DNA of 64,000 bases from Massilia sp. erpn (GTDB taxonomy: Bacteria; Pseudomonadota; Gammaproteobacteria; Burkholderiales; Burkholderiaceae_D): contig NZ_CP053748.1 of NCBI RefSeq assembly GCF_024400215.1, forward strand, positions 124,001 to 188,000, written 5' to 3'. Positions 33,413-42,437 of this stretch are shown one piece after another. Numbering within the stretch: position 1 is the first letter of the stretch; each line of letters begins with the position of its first letter. The notes beneath the pieces are model-generated. The model was not told where the DNA came from. It was given only the letters and a program-made list of their open reading frames with translations, and searched no databases. A program made the translations under genes and the position numbers.

Positions 33413-33910
33413 ATGAGCAGTTTCGACGCGACCAATAAGCGCCTGAAAAACATCCGCGGCCGCATCCCCGACTTTCCGGAGGATCTGGTGCGTCTGATGC
33501 GCATGACCTACCACGTGCAAAAGCAGATGAAGGATCTGTCCAACGCGGTGCTGCGCAAATACGATCTGGTCGACGCCAGCTATATGGTGCTGGCGGTGCT
33601 GTACGGCTCGGACGGCGAAACCTCGACCGCTTCCACCCTGGGCGAAGCGTGCATGGAAAAACCGGCCAATCTGACCCGGGTCTGCAACGACCTGGAAGGC
33701 CAGGGCCTGATCCAGCGCGGCAACCGCCCCGGCGACCGCCGCTGCGTGATGATTTCGCTGACCGACGCCGGCCGCAAGATCGTGGAACAGGTCATGCCCG
33801 AAGTCTGGGACCGCACCACCCGCGCCTACGACGGCTTCAGCGCCGACGATCTCCGCCAGCAGGAGCAGTTGTTCAAGCGCCAGCTGGATAATCTTGAAAA
33901 TAATTTATAG
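33413..33910 (+). CDS. MarR-family transcriptional regulator
   Basis: A 165-aa winged-helix regulator. Recognition region TSTASTLGEACMEKPANLTRVCNDLEGQGLIQR and wing NRPGDRRCVMISLTDAGRKI are clear. CAGGAG lies 6 bp upstream of ATG 33413. It sits between the outer-membrane factor and the pump, so it is probably the local repressor responding to the exported aromatic or toxic compound; that is inference. Confidence 0.9.
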   Translation: MSSFDATNKRLKNIRGRIPDFPEDLVRLMRMTYHVQKQMKDLSNAVLRKYDLVDASYMVLAVLYGSDGETSTASTLGEACMEKPANLTRVCNDLEGQGLIQRGNRPGDRRCVMISLTDAGRKIVEQVMPEVWDRTTRAYDGFSADDLRQQEQLFKRQLDNLENNL

Positions 33911-33918
33911 CGTTTTTT

Positions 33919-36171
33919 ATGAACCCTGAACCAGCCGCTCCTGCCGCAACACCAATAGCAAGTACACGAGAGCAGCTGGTCAGGCTGGCGCGCGAATGGA
34001 AGGGCAGCGAGGGCGAGCGCTGGATCTTCGTGCTCAAGTCCATGCTGGCCGCCTTCTCCGCCCTGTGGCTGGCCTTCCGTCTCGGACTCGATTCGCCCAG
34101 CACGGCGATGACCACCACCTTCATCCTGGCCCTGCCCAGCAGCGGCATGGTGCTGGAAAAAGCCTTTTACCGCCTGCTCGGCACCATGGTTGGCTGCGCC
34201 AGCGCCCTGCTGCTGATCGCCCTCTTCCCGCAGCAGACGCCCCTGCTGTTCATCGGCCTGGCGCTGTGGGTGGGCCTGTGCACCGGCGGCGCGGCCATGT
34301 ACCGCAACCAGCAATCCTACAGCTTCGTGCTGGCCGGCTACACCGCCTGCATGATCGCCATTCCCGCCATCGACGCGCCGGCCGGCGCCTTCCTGCTGGC
34401 CGTCACCCGGCTGACGGAAGTGAGCCTGGGCGTGATCTGCGCCACCGTCGTCAACGATGCGCTGTTCCCGCGCCACCACAACGCCCAGCTGATGCGCACC
34501 GTGCAGGCGCGCCGCCACAGCTTCGTGGGCTTTTGCCGCGAAGTGCTGGAGCGGCGCCTGTCGCCGGCCGAGGCGGAACTGACCCATCTGCGCTTCGCCG
34601 CCGACATCGCCGCCCTGGAATCGGGCCGCGCCGCCGCCTTTTTCGAAGCGGCCCACGCCCGTTCGCAAACGCGCCAGCTGCACGCCTTCAACGCGGCGCT
34701 GATGACGGCCCTCACCACCTTGTATACCCTGCACCGCCTGCTGCACCGCCTGCACCTGCAGCCCGATTCGCCCGCGCCGCAGCTGCTGCAAGCCATGCAG
34801 CAGCGCCTGGCGCAAGCACTGGCCAACGACGTGCCGCCCGATATGCCGGCACTGGAACAGGATATCGCCGCCGCGCGCGCCGAACTGGCCCAGCGCCTGG
34901 CTGAGGCGTCCAAGGCGGGCGATGCCGGCGTGGCGCCGGAGCTGGCCGGTCTTACGCCGCAGTGGCAGATCGACTTCGATACGGCGGTGGAACTGCTGCA
35001 GCGCTTTGCGGCGAACCTGGCGGCCTTCCACGCCAGCTACGACGGCCTGACGCAGCAAAAACGCAGCCAGGTCAGCGAACCGCGCGCCTACAAGCCGAAG
35101 ACGCCGCCCGGCATCGTGCTGGCCAGCGGCTTCCGCGCCGCCGCCGCGCTGCTGGGCGGGGCCGTGCTCTGGTACTGGATGGCCTGGCCGCACGCCTCCA
35201 CCGCCCTGCTGATGACCACCATCTTCTGCGCGCTGTGCTCGTCCTCGCCACGTCCGACGGCCATGGTCAAGCAGATATTGACCGGCTTCCTGATCGCCTG
35301 GCCGCTGTCCTTCGTGGTCGAATTCTTCCTGGTGGCGCGCGCCAACGGCTTTCCCATGCTGGTGTTGGCCGCCCTGCCGCTGTTCGCCTACGGCAGCTAC
35401 CTGAGCACCAATCCGAAAAAGGCGGGCGTGGGCATCGGCATCATCCTGTTCAGCGCCCAGGTGGTCGCGCCGGCCAACCAGATGCACTACGATATCGCCT
35501 CCTTCCTCAACATCACGCTGGCGCAGAATGGCGGCGTGCTGCTGTCCTTCATCATCTTCATGGTGCTGCTGCCCGAGCACACGATGGGCAACCGCGAGCA
35601 TGTGGCGGCGGCGCTGTGGCGCGAGGCGCTGGCCCTGTGCACGGCCTCCACGCGCGGCCTGCGCCTGCACCTGCGCGCCGCCGGCGGCGCCCTGCTGCCG
35701 CGTCTGCTGCTGTGCTTCGGTCCCGGCCAGGAATGGACGGCCCAGCTGCGCCACCGCTTCGACAACCGCGTGCGCGACCTGCTCAATCAGCTCAACGCCG
35801 CCTCCGGCCCCGCGCCCGGCGCGCCGGCGCGGCTGGTGGTGCGCCAGGGTCTGACCCTGCTGGAGCTGGGCCACTCGATCATCGAGCTGCGCGCCCTGAT
35901 CGCCACCTCGGCCCAGGGACCGGTCGCCACGGCCTTGCAGCAGGCGGTCGATGCGCTGGCCAACTACTTCCGCCAGCCCGAACGCGGCCGCTGCGAGCTG
36001 GCCATCACCTCGCTGCTGCATGCCGGCGTCACCGTGCGCGCCGCCCTGCCCGAAGCATCCGATGCGCGTGCCGCACGCCTGCAGACGGCGCTCACCGACC
36101 TGCATTCGATTTACACATCCCTGCTCGACCAGATGCCCCAAACCCAAGGAGAAGTCCACCATGCCGCGTGA
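33919..36171 (+). CDS. FUSC family inner-membrane exporter (aromatic acid/fusaric acid type)
   Basis: A 750-aa pump. Two bundles of membrane helices are visible at about residues 30-190 and 390-560, each with a cytoplasmic helical domain after it, as in the AaeB/YccC family. ATG 33919 is 8 bp after the MarR stop. It overlaps the DUF1656 start by 11 bp. Together with DUF1656 (AaeX-like) and HlyD (AaeA-like) it makes the usual aaeXAB-type exporter of hydroxylated aromatic acids. Confidence 0.9.
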   Translation: MNPEPAAPAATPIASTREQLVRLAREWKGSEGERWIFVLKSMLAAFSALWLAFRLGLDSPSTAMTTTFILALPSSGMVLEKAFYRLLGTMVGCASALLLIALFPQQTPLLFIGLALWVGLCTGGAAMYRNQQSYSFVLAGYTACMIAIPAIDAPAGAFLLAVTRLTEVSLGVICATVVNDALFPRHHNAQLMRTVQARRHSFVGFCREVLERRLSPAEAELTHLRFAADIAALESGRAAAFFEAAHARSQTRQLHAFNAALMTALTTLYTLHRLLHRLHLQPDSPAPQLLQAMQQRLAQALANDVPPDMPALEQDIAAARAELAQRLAEASKAGDAGVAPELAGLTPQWQIDFDTAVELLQRFAANLAAFHASYDGLTQQKRSQVSEPRAYKPKTPPGIVLASGFRAAAALLGGAVLWYWMAWPHASTALLMTTIFCALCSSSPRPTAMVKQILTGFLIAWPLSFVVEFFLVARANGFPMLVLAALPLFAYGSYLSTNPKKAGVGIGIILFSAQVVAPANQMHYDIASFLNITLAQNGGVLLSFIIFMVLLPEHTMGNREHVAAALWREALALCTASTRGLRLHLRAAGGALLPRLLLCFGPGQEWTAQLRHRFDNRVRDLLNQLNAASGPAPGAPARLVVRQGLTLLELGHSIIELRALIATSAQGPVATALQQAVDALANYFRQPERGRCELAITSLLHAGVTVRAALPEASDARAARLQTALTDLHSIYTSLLDQMPQTQGEVHHAA

Positions 36172-36361
36172 AGTGTCGCTGTTCGGCGTCCTCATTCCCA
36201 CCCTGCTGCCACTGTTCCTGGCCAGCCTGCTGCTGCAAGGCTTGCTGGACTGGGTGCTGGGCCATGCAGGCGTATACCGCCGCCTGCTGCATCCGGCCCT
36301 GGTGCGGCTTTGCCTGCTGGTCTGCATCTTCAGCGCCCTGACCATGGGCCTATACCAATAA
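36161..36361 (+). CDS. DUF1656 (AaeX-like) small membrane protein
   Basis: A 66-aa protein with two membrane helices (LFGVLIPTLLPLFLASLLLQGLL and ALVRLCLLVCIFSALTMGLY). Found with FUSC/HlyD exporters; its role in the pump is unknown. ATG 36161 has AAGGAG 9 bp upstream and overlaps the FUSC gene by 11 bp. Confidence 0.9.
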   Translation: MPREVSLFGVLIPTLLPLFLASLLLQGLLDWVLGHAGVYRRLLHPALVRLCLLVCIFSALTMGLYQ

Positions 36362-36383
36362 AACACAAGAAGGGAATCCCGTT

Positions 36384-37289
36384 ATGAGTGCTAGCAAGTT
36401 GTTCCGATTCGTCCTCACCACCCTGCTGCTGGGGGCCGCGCTGTGGTTCGGCAAAGGGGCGTGGGACCAGTATATGGAATCGGCGTGGACGCGCGATGGG
36501 CGCATCAAGGCCGATGTGGTGAACATCACGGCCGACGTGGCCGGCGCCGTGACCGAGGTGCAGGTGCGCGACAACCAGTTCGTGCGCAAGGGCGATGTGC
36601 TGTTCGTGGTCGATCCGGCGCGCTACCAGTCGGCGCTGGAGCAGGCACGCTCGCTGCTGGCGGCCCAGCAGGTCGAGCAAGGCCGCCGCACGCGCGAGGC
36701 CAGGCGCCGCGCCGTGCTGGACGACGCCGTGGTCTCGGCCGAGAGCCGCGAAGGCGCGACGTCGGCCATGGACGGCGCCAGCGCCCAGGTGCGGGCCGCC
36801 ACGGAAGCCGTGCGTCTGGCCACGCTGAACCTGGAACGCACCGTGGTGCGCGCGCCGGTGACCGGCTATGTGACCAACCTGAATGTGCATGTGGGCGATT
36901 TCGCTGCCGTGGGCGCGGCGCGCCTGGCGCTGATTGACAGCGAATCATTCTATGTGGCCGGCTATTTCGAGGAGACCAAGCTGCCGCTGCTGAAGGCGGG
37001 CGCACCGGTGCAGGTCAAGCTGATGGGCGGCGACGCCACCCTGCACGGCCATATCGAGAGCATCGCGCGCGGCATCACCGACCGCGACGCCAGCACCGGC
37101 CGCGAACTGCTGGCTGACGTGAACCCGACCTTCAGCTGGGTCAGGCTGGCGCAACGCGTGCCGGTGCGCATCCACATCGACCAGCAACCCAAGGAGCTGA
37201 CGCTGGTGGCCGGCACCACCTGCACTGTCATCATCGACAGCAAGAGCACCGCGGCAGGCAATGCCAAGGCCGCCCCACGCGGCGCCTGA
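36384..37289 (+). CDS. HlyD-family periplasmic adaptor of the efflux system
   Basis: A 301-aa membrane-fusion protein. One N-terminal helix (FVLTTLLLGAALWFGKGAW) is followed by a lipoyl-like half (VRDNQFVRKGDVLFVVDPARYQ), a short coiled coil and the matching half APVTGYVTNLNVHVGDFA. It bridges the FUSC pump and the NodT channel. AAGGGAAT lies upstream of ATG 36384; 22 bp after DUF1656. Confidence 0.92.
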   Translation: MSASKLFRFVLTTLLLGAALWFGKGAWDQYMESAWTRDGRIKADVVNITADVAGAVTEVQVRDNQFVRKGDVLFVVDPARYQSALEQARSLLAAQQVEQGRRTREARRRAVLDDAVVSAESREGATSAMDGASAQVRAATEAVRLATLNLERTVVRAPVTGYVTNLNVHVGDFAAVGAARLALIDSESFYVAGYFEETKLPLLKAGAPVQVKLMGGDATLHGHIESIARGITDRDASTGRELLADVNPTFSWVRLAQRVPVRIHIDQQPKELTLVAGTTCTVIIDSKSTAAGNAKAAPRGA

Positions 37290-37349
37290 ACATCCTTTAC
37301 ACTGCGGTTGCGGGCGCCCCGTCCCGCTACCGCAGCAAGGATGCATGCA

Positions 37350-38264
37350 ATGAGCACCAGTATCGACAGCAATGGCGTGGACAGTCTGAGCGCCATCCGT
37401 CTCTTTCTCGACGCAGCCGCCCTCGGCAGCTTTTCCGCCGCAGGGCGCAAACAAGGCCTCTCCCCCGCCGCCGCCAGCGCCTGCATCCAGCGCCTGGAGG
37501 CGGGCCTGAAAACGCGGCTGTTCGAGCGCACCACACGTCAGCTACGCCTGACCGAGGAAGGCCACCACTACCGCCACTACAGCGAACAGGCGCTGGCCCT
37601 GATGGCCGAAGCGGAAGCTGGCCTGCAGGCGCAAGGCGCGGTGCGCGGGCTGGTGAAGATTTCGGCACCCTCGGATTTCGGGCGCAATGTGCTCCTGGGA
37701 TGGCTGGAGGAATTCCGCCAGCGCTATCCGGAGGTGCAATATGCGCTCTCGCTGAGCGACTCCACCTCCGACCTGGTGCAGGACGATATCGACCTGGCGG
37801 TGCGCTATGGCCTGCTGCCGGACAGCGATATGGTGGCGCGCCCGCTGCTGCCGAACCGGCGCGTGGTATGCGCCGCGCCTGCACTGCTGGAACGCTGTGG
37901 CGTGCCGCAGCATCCCGAGCAGCTGGCCGGACTGCCCGCCCTGGTGCTGGTGACGGCCAGCGGGCCAATGCACGAATGGCGCTATTTGGAGGATGAGGCG
38001 CGCCGCACGGTGCGCGTGCAGCGCAGCCATCAAAGCAATGACGGCGAGGTGATCCGCAAGTGGGCGCTGGCGGGCCAGGGCTTCGCCTACAAATCCCTGC
38101 TCGATATCGAGGACGATCTGCACGCGGGTCGCCTGCAAACGGTGCTGGACGGTTATTTCCGCGAAAGCGTGCCGCTCAACCTGCTGTACCGGCGCAGCCG
38201 CTTCCAGCCGCCGCGCATCGCCCTGCTGGTGGAATTCCTCTTGGAGCGCTGCGCGGGGTCTTGA
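37350..38264 (+). CDS. LysR-family transcriptional regulator
   Basis: A 304-aa protein with a winged helix at residues 8-67 (LSAIRLFLDAAALGSFSAAGRKQGLSPAAASACIQRLE) and a periplasmic-binding-like effector domain. The effector ligand is unknown. ATG 37350 was picked because AAGG lies 10 bp upstream; the frame from 37308 is longer. It follows the HlyD gene by 60 bp on the same strand and may act on the efflux operon or on divergent targets. Confidence 0.9.
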   Translation: MSTSIDSNGVDSLSAIRLFLDAAALGSFSAAGRKQGLSPAAASACIQRLEAGLKTRLFERTTRQLRLTEEGHHYRHYSEQALALMAEAEAGLQAQGAVRGLVKISAPSDFGRNVLLGWLEEFRQRYPEVQYALSLSDSTSDLVQDDIDLAVRYGLLPDSDMVARPLLPNRRVVCAAPALLERCGVPQHPEQLAGLPALVLVTASGPMHEWRYLEDEARRTVRVQRSHQSNDGEVIRKWALAGQGFAYKSLLDIEDDLHAGRLQTVLDGYFRESVPLNLLYRRSRFQPPRIALLVEFLLERCAGS

Positions 38265-38286
38265 ATGCCGCGTGAGTACTGCGTGA

Positions 38287-38805
38287 TTACTGCTGGATCA
38301 CGCCCATCTGCTGCAGCAGGGTCAGATTATCTTCCAGGTGCCAATTGTCGGTGATGCGGCCATCCTGCACGCGGTACAGGTCGAAAGCCTGGAAGTCGAT
38401 GGCCTGTCCCTTGCCCTGCACCTTGCCGAACTGGCCGGTGAAATGGCCGGTGAAATGCAGGCGCAGCGTGACGCGGTCGTCCGCCGCCACCAGATCGGTG
38501 ATCTCCACTTTCAAATCCGGCACGGCACCGCGGAAGGTCTGGCTGGCTTGCAGCGGGCCAGGCAGGCCTTGGGCGCGGCCGGGCGGCAGGGTGCGGTCGG
38601 TGAATTCCGGCGCCAGTGCCTCGCGCGCCAGGGCCGGATCGCCGCTGTTCCAGAAAGCGGCGTAGCGGCGCGCCGCCAGCATGACCTGCTCCAGCGCGGC
38701 GGGCGCCCCCCCGGTGAAGCTTTTCTGCGGTACGGGCAGGCTGTCGGCGGCGGCGAAGGCGGCCAGCGGCAACAGGGCGGCGGCGAAAATGGCGAGGCGG
38801 GACAT
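38287..38805 (-). CDS. SnoaL-like / ester cyclase family protein, secreted
   Basis: A 172-aa protein with signal peptide MSRLAIFAAALLPLAAFAAA. The NTF2-like fold is suggested by RRYAAFWNSGDPALAREALAPEFTDRTLPPG and DFQAFDLYRVQDGRITDNWHLED. Typical of the polyketide cyclase/ester cyclase group, though most such proteins have no known substrate. CAGGAGTTGCC precedes ATG 38805. Converges with the LysR gene, 22 bp apart. Confidence 0.8.
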   Translation of the reverse strand: MSRLAIFAAALLPLAAFAAADSLPVPQKSFTGGAPAALEQVMLAARRYAAFWNSGDPALAREALAPEFTDRTLPPGRAQGLPGPLQASQTFRGAVPDLKVEITDLVAADDRVTLRLHFTGHFTGQFGKVQGKGQAIDFQAFDLYRVQDGRITDNWHLEDNLTLLQQMGVIQQ

Positions 38806-38908
38806 GGCAACTCCTGTAAATGAATGGTGCCGCCATTTTCGGCTCCAGCGCCGCGGCGTGGAATGCGTCTGCCGTTTGAAGCAGCTTCTTGCGCCGTTTG
38901 AAAAAGAA

Positions 38909-38931
38909 AAAGCCCGCGCAATGCGGGCTTT
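38909..38931 (-). terminator. Terminator of the dsbA-small membrane protein pair
   Basis: Perfect 9-bp stem AAAGCCCGC / GCGGGCTTT with a 5-base loop, followed on the minus strand by a T-rich tract (complement of 38900-38910). It lies 21 bp after the stop of the 101-aa gene. Confidence 0.85.
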
Positions 38932-38952
38932 CCGGGACGTGCAGGCTGCCGC

Positions 38953-39258
38953 TCAGGGCTTGAAGGTCGTCATGGCATGGCCCAGGTGCTGCCACCAGTG
39001 CTCGCGCGAACGCGCCTTGGCCAGGCAAACCTTGTCGATGCCGCCTTTGAAGACCTGATCCTGGCACATGCCGCTGGCCAGCGCATAGCGCTGGTTCTCG
39101 GCATTGACCAGGGCCACCATCAGCCAGCCGCACAGGGCCAGCGTCAGTGCCAGCAGCGTCCAGGCAGCATGATTGACCGAGCTGCGTTCGAACAGACGCG
39201 TTTCGTCCGGTCCGGACTCCCGGTACATCTTCATGATGCCTTCTTCTTTGCTGTCCAT
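38953..39258 (-). CDS. Small single-pass membrane protein of unknown function
   Basis: A 101-aa protein with one helix at about residues 31-52 (AWTLLALTLALCGWLMVALV). A short cytoplasmic N-terminus and a periplasmic tail with two cysteines (GMCQDQV, DKVCLAKA) are predicted. The TAA of dsbA is 1 bp before its ATG, so it is coupled to dsbA and may be an accessory whose cysteines are oxidised by it. The family is not recognised. Confidence 0.7.
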   Translation of the reverse strand: MDSKEEGIMKMYRESGPDETRLFERSSVNHAAWTLLALTLALCGWLMVALVNAENQRYALASGMCQDQVFKGGIDKVCLAKARSREHWWQHLGHAMTTFKP

Positions 39259-39259
39259 C

Positions 39260-39928
39260 TTATTTCTTGCCTGCTTTCTTCTCGGCGGCGGCCTTGGCGA
39301 CCAGATAATCCAACACAGTCAGCGTGTTCTGCATGGAGACCATTTCCGGCTGGCCCGGACGGCCGACCTGGGCTGGCGAGGTTACGAAGCGGCCATCGAC
39401 GACGATGGTCGGAGCGCCATCGACTTTATAGGAGCTTACCAGCTGGGTGGCACGCTTCATTTTAGTCTGCACACCAAAGGAATTGAAGTATTCCAGATAT
39501 TTTGCCTTGTCCACGCCGGCTTTCACGACCACGTCGGTCACGGCGTCGTCGGTGCGCAGGCGGTTGCGCTCAACGTGAATGGCGCGGAAGATTTTATCGT
39601 GCACGCCTTCCAGCTTGCCCATGGCCTCCAGGGTCAGGTAGGCGTGGGCTTGCGGATCTTTCTCGCCCATGGCCGGGAAATGGATGCGGCGGAAAGCGAT
39701 CTTGTCGCCCTGCTTTTTAACCCAGTCGGCCATCAGCGGTTCCAGGGAATTACAGTGCGGGCAGGAATACATGAAGAACTCGATCACTTCGACCTTGGCG
39801 CCGGTATCGTTGCGCACTGGCGTGTCGAGAACCTTGTATTCGGTGCCGTTCATCGGCTCGGCGGCGGAGGCGCCAGCGGCGGAAAAGGCCAGGGTGGCGG
39901 CGGCAAGCATGAAGCGCAGGTAACGCAT
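39260..39928 (-). CDS. dsbA: Thiol:disulfide interchange protein DsbA/DsbL family
   Basis: A 222-aa periplasmic oxidase making disulfides in exported proteins. The signal peptide MRYLRFMLAAATLAFSAAGA is followed by a thioredoxin fold with the active site CPHC (FFMYSCPHCNSLEPL) and the cis-proline near VDGAPTIVVDG. ATG 39928 is chosen over 39934 because AAGGA sits 5 bp upstream. Downstream is the coupled small membrane protein. Confidence 0.92.
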   Translation of the reverse strand: MRYLRFMLAAATLAFSAAGASAAEPMNGTEYKVLDTPVRNDTGAKVEVIEFFMYSCPHCNSLEPLMADWVKKQGDKIAFRRIHFPAMGEKDPQAHAYLTLEAMGKLEGVHDKIFRAIHVERNRLRTDDAVTDVVVKAGVDKAKYLEYFNSFGVQTKMKRATQLVSSYKVDGAPTIVVDGRFVTSPAQVGRPGQPEMVSMQNTLTVLDYLVAKAAAEKKAGKK

Positions 39929-40026
39929 GATCATCCTTATTATCGAGTTATAGACGGCGGCAGATTAACACTTTTTTGCGGGCAAAAATGGTCCCGCCGG
40001 ACAAAATTCCCGCCCGGCGGGGTATT

Positions 40027-40051
40027 TTAAGGCGGGTTTAAGCCGCCTTAA
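40027..40051. terminator. Hairpin between btuB and dsbA, possible terminator
   Basis: Perfect 9-bp stem TTAAGGCGG / CCGCCTTAA with a 7-base loop, 16 bp after the btuB stop. No clear T run follows, so termination is only suggested. Confidence 0.45.
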
Positions 40052-40066
40052 AGCCGAAGGTGGCGC

Positions 40067-42031
40067 TTAGAAGTCGTAGCGCGCCGACAGCTTGAGCTGG
40101 CGGCCATCGCTCGGATAGATGCCGCCGCGGCAGGAGAAGGCCGCCGTGGTGTAGCGCTTGTCGCCCAGGTTCTGGCCGGACACCGCCACTTCCCACGGGC
40201 CGTATTGGCGCGCATAGCGGGCGTCGAACGTGGTGAAGGACGGCATGCGGGTGTTGCAGGTGTTGAGGAAGTCGCCGCCGTAGCGCTGGCTGTCGACCCA
40301 CTGCACGCCGACGTCGGCGCTCTGACCATTGGACGGGGTCCAGGCCAGGCGCGCGCTCAGCACATTCTTCGGCACCAGCACCAGCTCCTTGCCGGCCAGC
40401 GTGCCTTCGGTGAACTCGGCCTTCACATGCTGGTAGTGGCCGCTCAGCTGCCAGTCAGCCGCCAGGCGCGCGCTGGCATCCAGCTCGATGCCCTTGCGGC
40501 GGGTTGGCGGCAGATTGCTGTTGGCGCCGCCGAATGGGGTGGCGGTCGGATCGTAATAGATTTCGTTATTCAGCTCATGCTTGAAGACGCGCGCCGCCAG
40601 CTTGTAGCCGTTCAGCGCATAGCTCGCGCCCAGCTCCAGGTCGTGCGAGGTTTGCGCTTTCAGCGCCACATTGGCTTTCGGCGTGAAGCCGTTTTCATCG
40701 GCATTCGCCACGCGGTAGCTCTGGCCGGCCTTGGCGTGCAGGGTCAGCTCGGGCAGAACGGCGTAGCTGCCCTGGATTTCCCAGGCGTTCAGGCCGCGCT
40801 TGTCGCTGTAGTTGGCGGTCGAGTAAGGCACCGGGTCGACCGAATCGATGTCGAACAGTTCGCGCCGCGCACCGAAGGCCAGGCGCGCTTCGTGCGGGCC
40901 GGCCCATTTCATCTCGTCGCGCACATAGAAGGCTTTGGAGCGCTGGGTAGCGTCGGCCTTGGAGAAGGAGCCATCGACCACGCGGTTCCAGCGCATCAGA
41001 TCGATGCCCGTCACTACTTCGTTTTGCATGGCGCCGAACTGGCTGGTATGGCGCAGACGCGGCGAGAACTGGGTCTGCTTGGTGTCGTAGTTGGTGGTGG
41101 ACAGCTTGCCGTTATAGAAGTAGCTGCCGCTGGCGTCCTTCTTGCGGTGCGCCAGTTCGGCGGCCAGGTCGAAGGCGCCGAATTTCTGCTCGTAGAAGCC
41201 GATATAGCGGTCGCTGTCGACCGAGCCGAAATTGTGCGGCTCATTGGTTTTGCGCGGCGTGGCTTCGAATTCGGCCTGGTTCAGGGAGCCGGGCAGACGG
41301 CCGTCCTGGCGCAGGATTTCGGTGCGCACGCCAATGCGGCCATTCGGCAGCGTCCATTGCGCGCCGCCGGTGAAGTTGCGCTTCTTGTAGCCGTTATTGT
41401 CACGGTAGTTGTCGGTGTCCAGCGCGCCGAGCGCGGCGTCGAGCGCGAAACCGTCCCAGCTCTGCGATACCGCGCCGCGCGCTTCGCGCAGGCCGAACTG
41501 GCCCGCTTCGGCGAACACGCTGCCGTGGGTGCCCTGGCCCGCCGGGCGCTTGGTGACGATCCGGATCACGCCGCCGGTGGCGCCGTCGCCATACAGCACG
41601 CTGCTGCCGCCGCGCGTGATTTCGATGCGTTCGACGGAATCGATGGGAATGCTGGACATGATGGCGTCGGTCAGCTCATTTTCCGAGATGCGCACGCCAT
41701 CCACCAGCACCACCATATTCTGGCTGCTGTTGCTGCCGAAGCCGCGCAGGTCAAGACCGAAGTTCGGGCTGCCGTCCAGCGCCTGGCGGCCATACACGCC
41801 GCCAATCTTGCGGATGGCCTGGTTCACATCGCTGGCGCCGGCGCGGCGGATGTCGGCAGCGCTGATCACGGTGGCGCCGATCGGGGCCAGGCCGGGATTG
41901 CTGTCGAAGCGGGAGCCGGTCACAACGACCGGCCCCAGGGTCTGGGTCGCGGTTTGCGCCAGTGCGGGAGCGGCGGTAAAGCACAGGGAAACTGCCGCGG
42001 CCAGGGCGCGGCGGGAAACGATATAGCTCAT
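40067..42031 (-). CDS. btuB: TonB-dependent vitamin B12 receptor
   Basis: A 654-aa outer-membrane barrel importing cobalamins. The signal peptide MSYIVSRRALAAAVSLCFTA..ALA is followed by a TonB-box-like segment (TLGPVVVTGSR), the plug (VLVDGVRISENE, VERIEITRGGSSVLYGDGATGG) and a 22-strand barrel ending in LSARYDF with the terminal Phe. The start is ATG 42031; the longer frame reads through the riboswitch and is rejected. The cobalamin riboswitch upstream is what identifies the ligand. Confidence 0.93.
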   Translation of the reverse strand: MSYIVSRRALAAAVSLCFTAAPALAQTATQTLGPVVVTGSRFDSNPGLAPIGATVISAADIRRAGASDVNQAIRKIGGVYGRQALDGSPNFGLDLRGFGSNSSQNMVVLVDGVRISENELTDAIMSSIPIDSVERIEITRGGSSVLYGDGATGGVIRIVTKRPAGQGTHGSVFAEAGQFGLREARGAVSQSWDGFALDAALGALDTDNYRDNNGYKKRNFTGGAQWTLPNGRIGVRTEILRQDGRLPGSLNQAEFEATPRKTNEPHNFGSVDSDRYIGFYEQKFGAFDLAAELAHRKKDASGSYFYNGKLSTTNYDTKQTQFSPRLRHTSQFGAMQNEVVTGIDLMRWNRVVDGSFSKADATQRSKAFYVRDEMKWAGPHEARLAFGARRELFDIDSVDPVPYSTANYSDKRGLNAWEIQGSYAVLPELTLHAKAGQSYRVANADENGFTPKANVALKAQTSHDLELGASYALNGYKLAARVFKHELNNEIYYDPTATPFGGANSNLPPTRRKGIELDASARLAADWQLSGHYQHVKAEFTEGTLAGKELVLVPKNVLSARLAWTPSNGQSADVGVQWVDSQRYGGDFLNTCNTRMPSFTTFDARYARQYGPWEVAVSGQNLGDKRYTTAAFSCRGGIYPSDGRQLKLSARYDF

Positions 42032-42109
42032 AAATTGGAGGCGCCGGAGCGCTTGGAAAAAGAGGATGGCCTCAGCCTCCAGCCGCTTCCCCGCAGCAGG
42101 AGTCGAACG

Positions 42110-42305
42110 GAAGGCGCAGCGGCGCATTCCACCTGTCTTGGCCGGTATCCGGGCTGGCAAGCCGGGACTGGACCACCTTCCTGCGCCAGCGCAGTGGTTG
42201 TCGGTCCATCCTGCCGTCCGATGCGGACGGCGCTTGCTTACCGTTGCGGGGGCAGCAAATGTTGACCGCACCGGGGCGGTTCCATTTTTCCCGTTTAACC
42301 GCATC
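42110..42305 (-). promoter_or_regulatory. Cobalamin riboswitch controlling btuB
   Basis: Read on the minus strand, the core elements are in order: CTGCCCCCGCAACGGTAAG (42237-42255), CCACTGCGC with GGCGCAGGAAGGTGG, and the B12 box AGCCCGGATACCGGCC (42140-42155). These define a cobalamin element; AdoCbl binding should lower btuB expression. The expression platform lies in 42032-42110, where a CTTTTTCC run may mark termination; this part is inferred. Confidence 0.93.
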
Positions 42306-42437
42306 CATGAACAGGATGCGGGCACCAAAACCCCGCCATTATACGCTTACCACACTTGTTCGAAAAATATTGGCTTTTTGTTAGCAAGGTGAATATATTG
42401 TTGCTTGCAGTTCTTTACATTCCAATAGAGGAGAACC

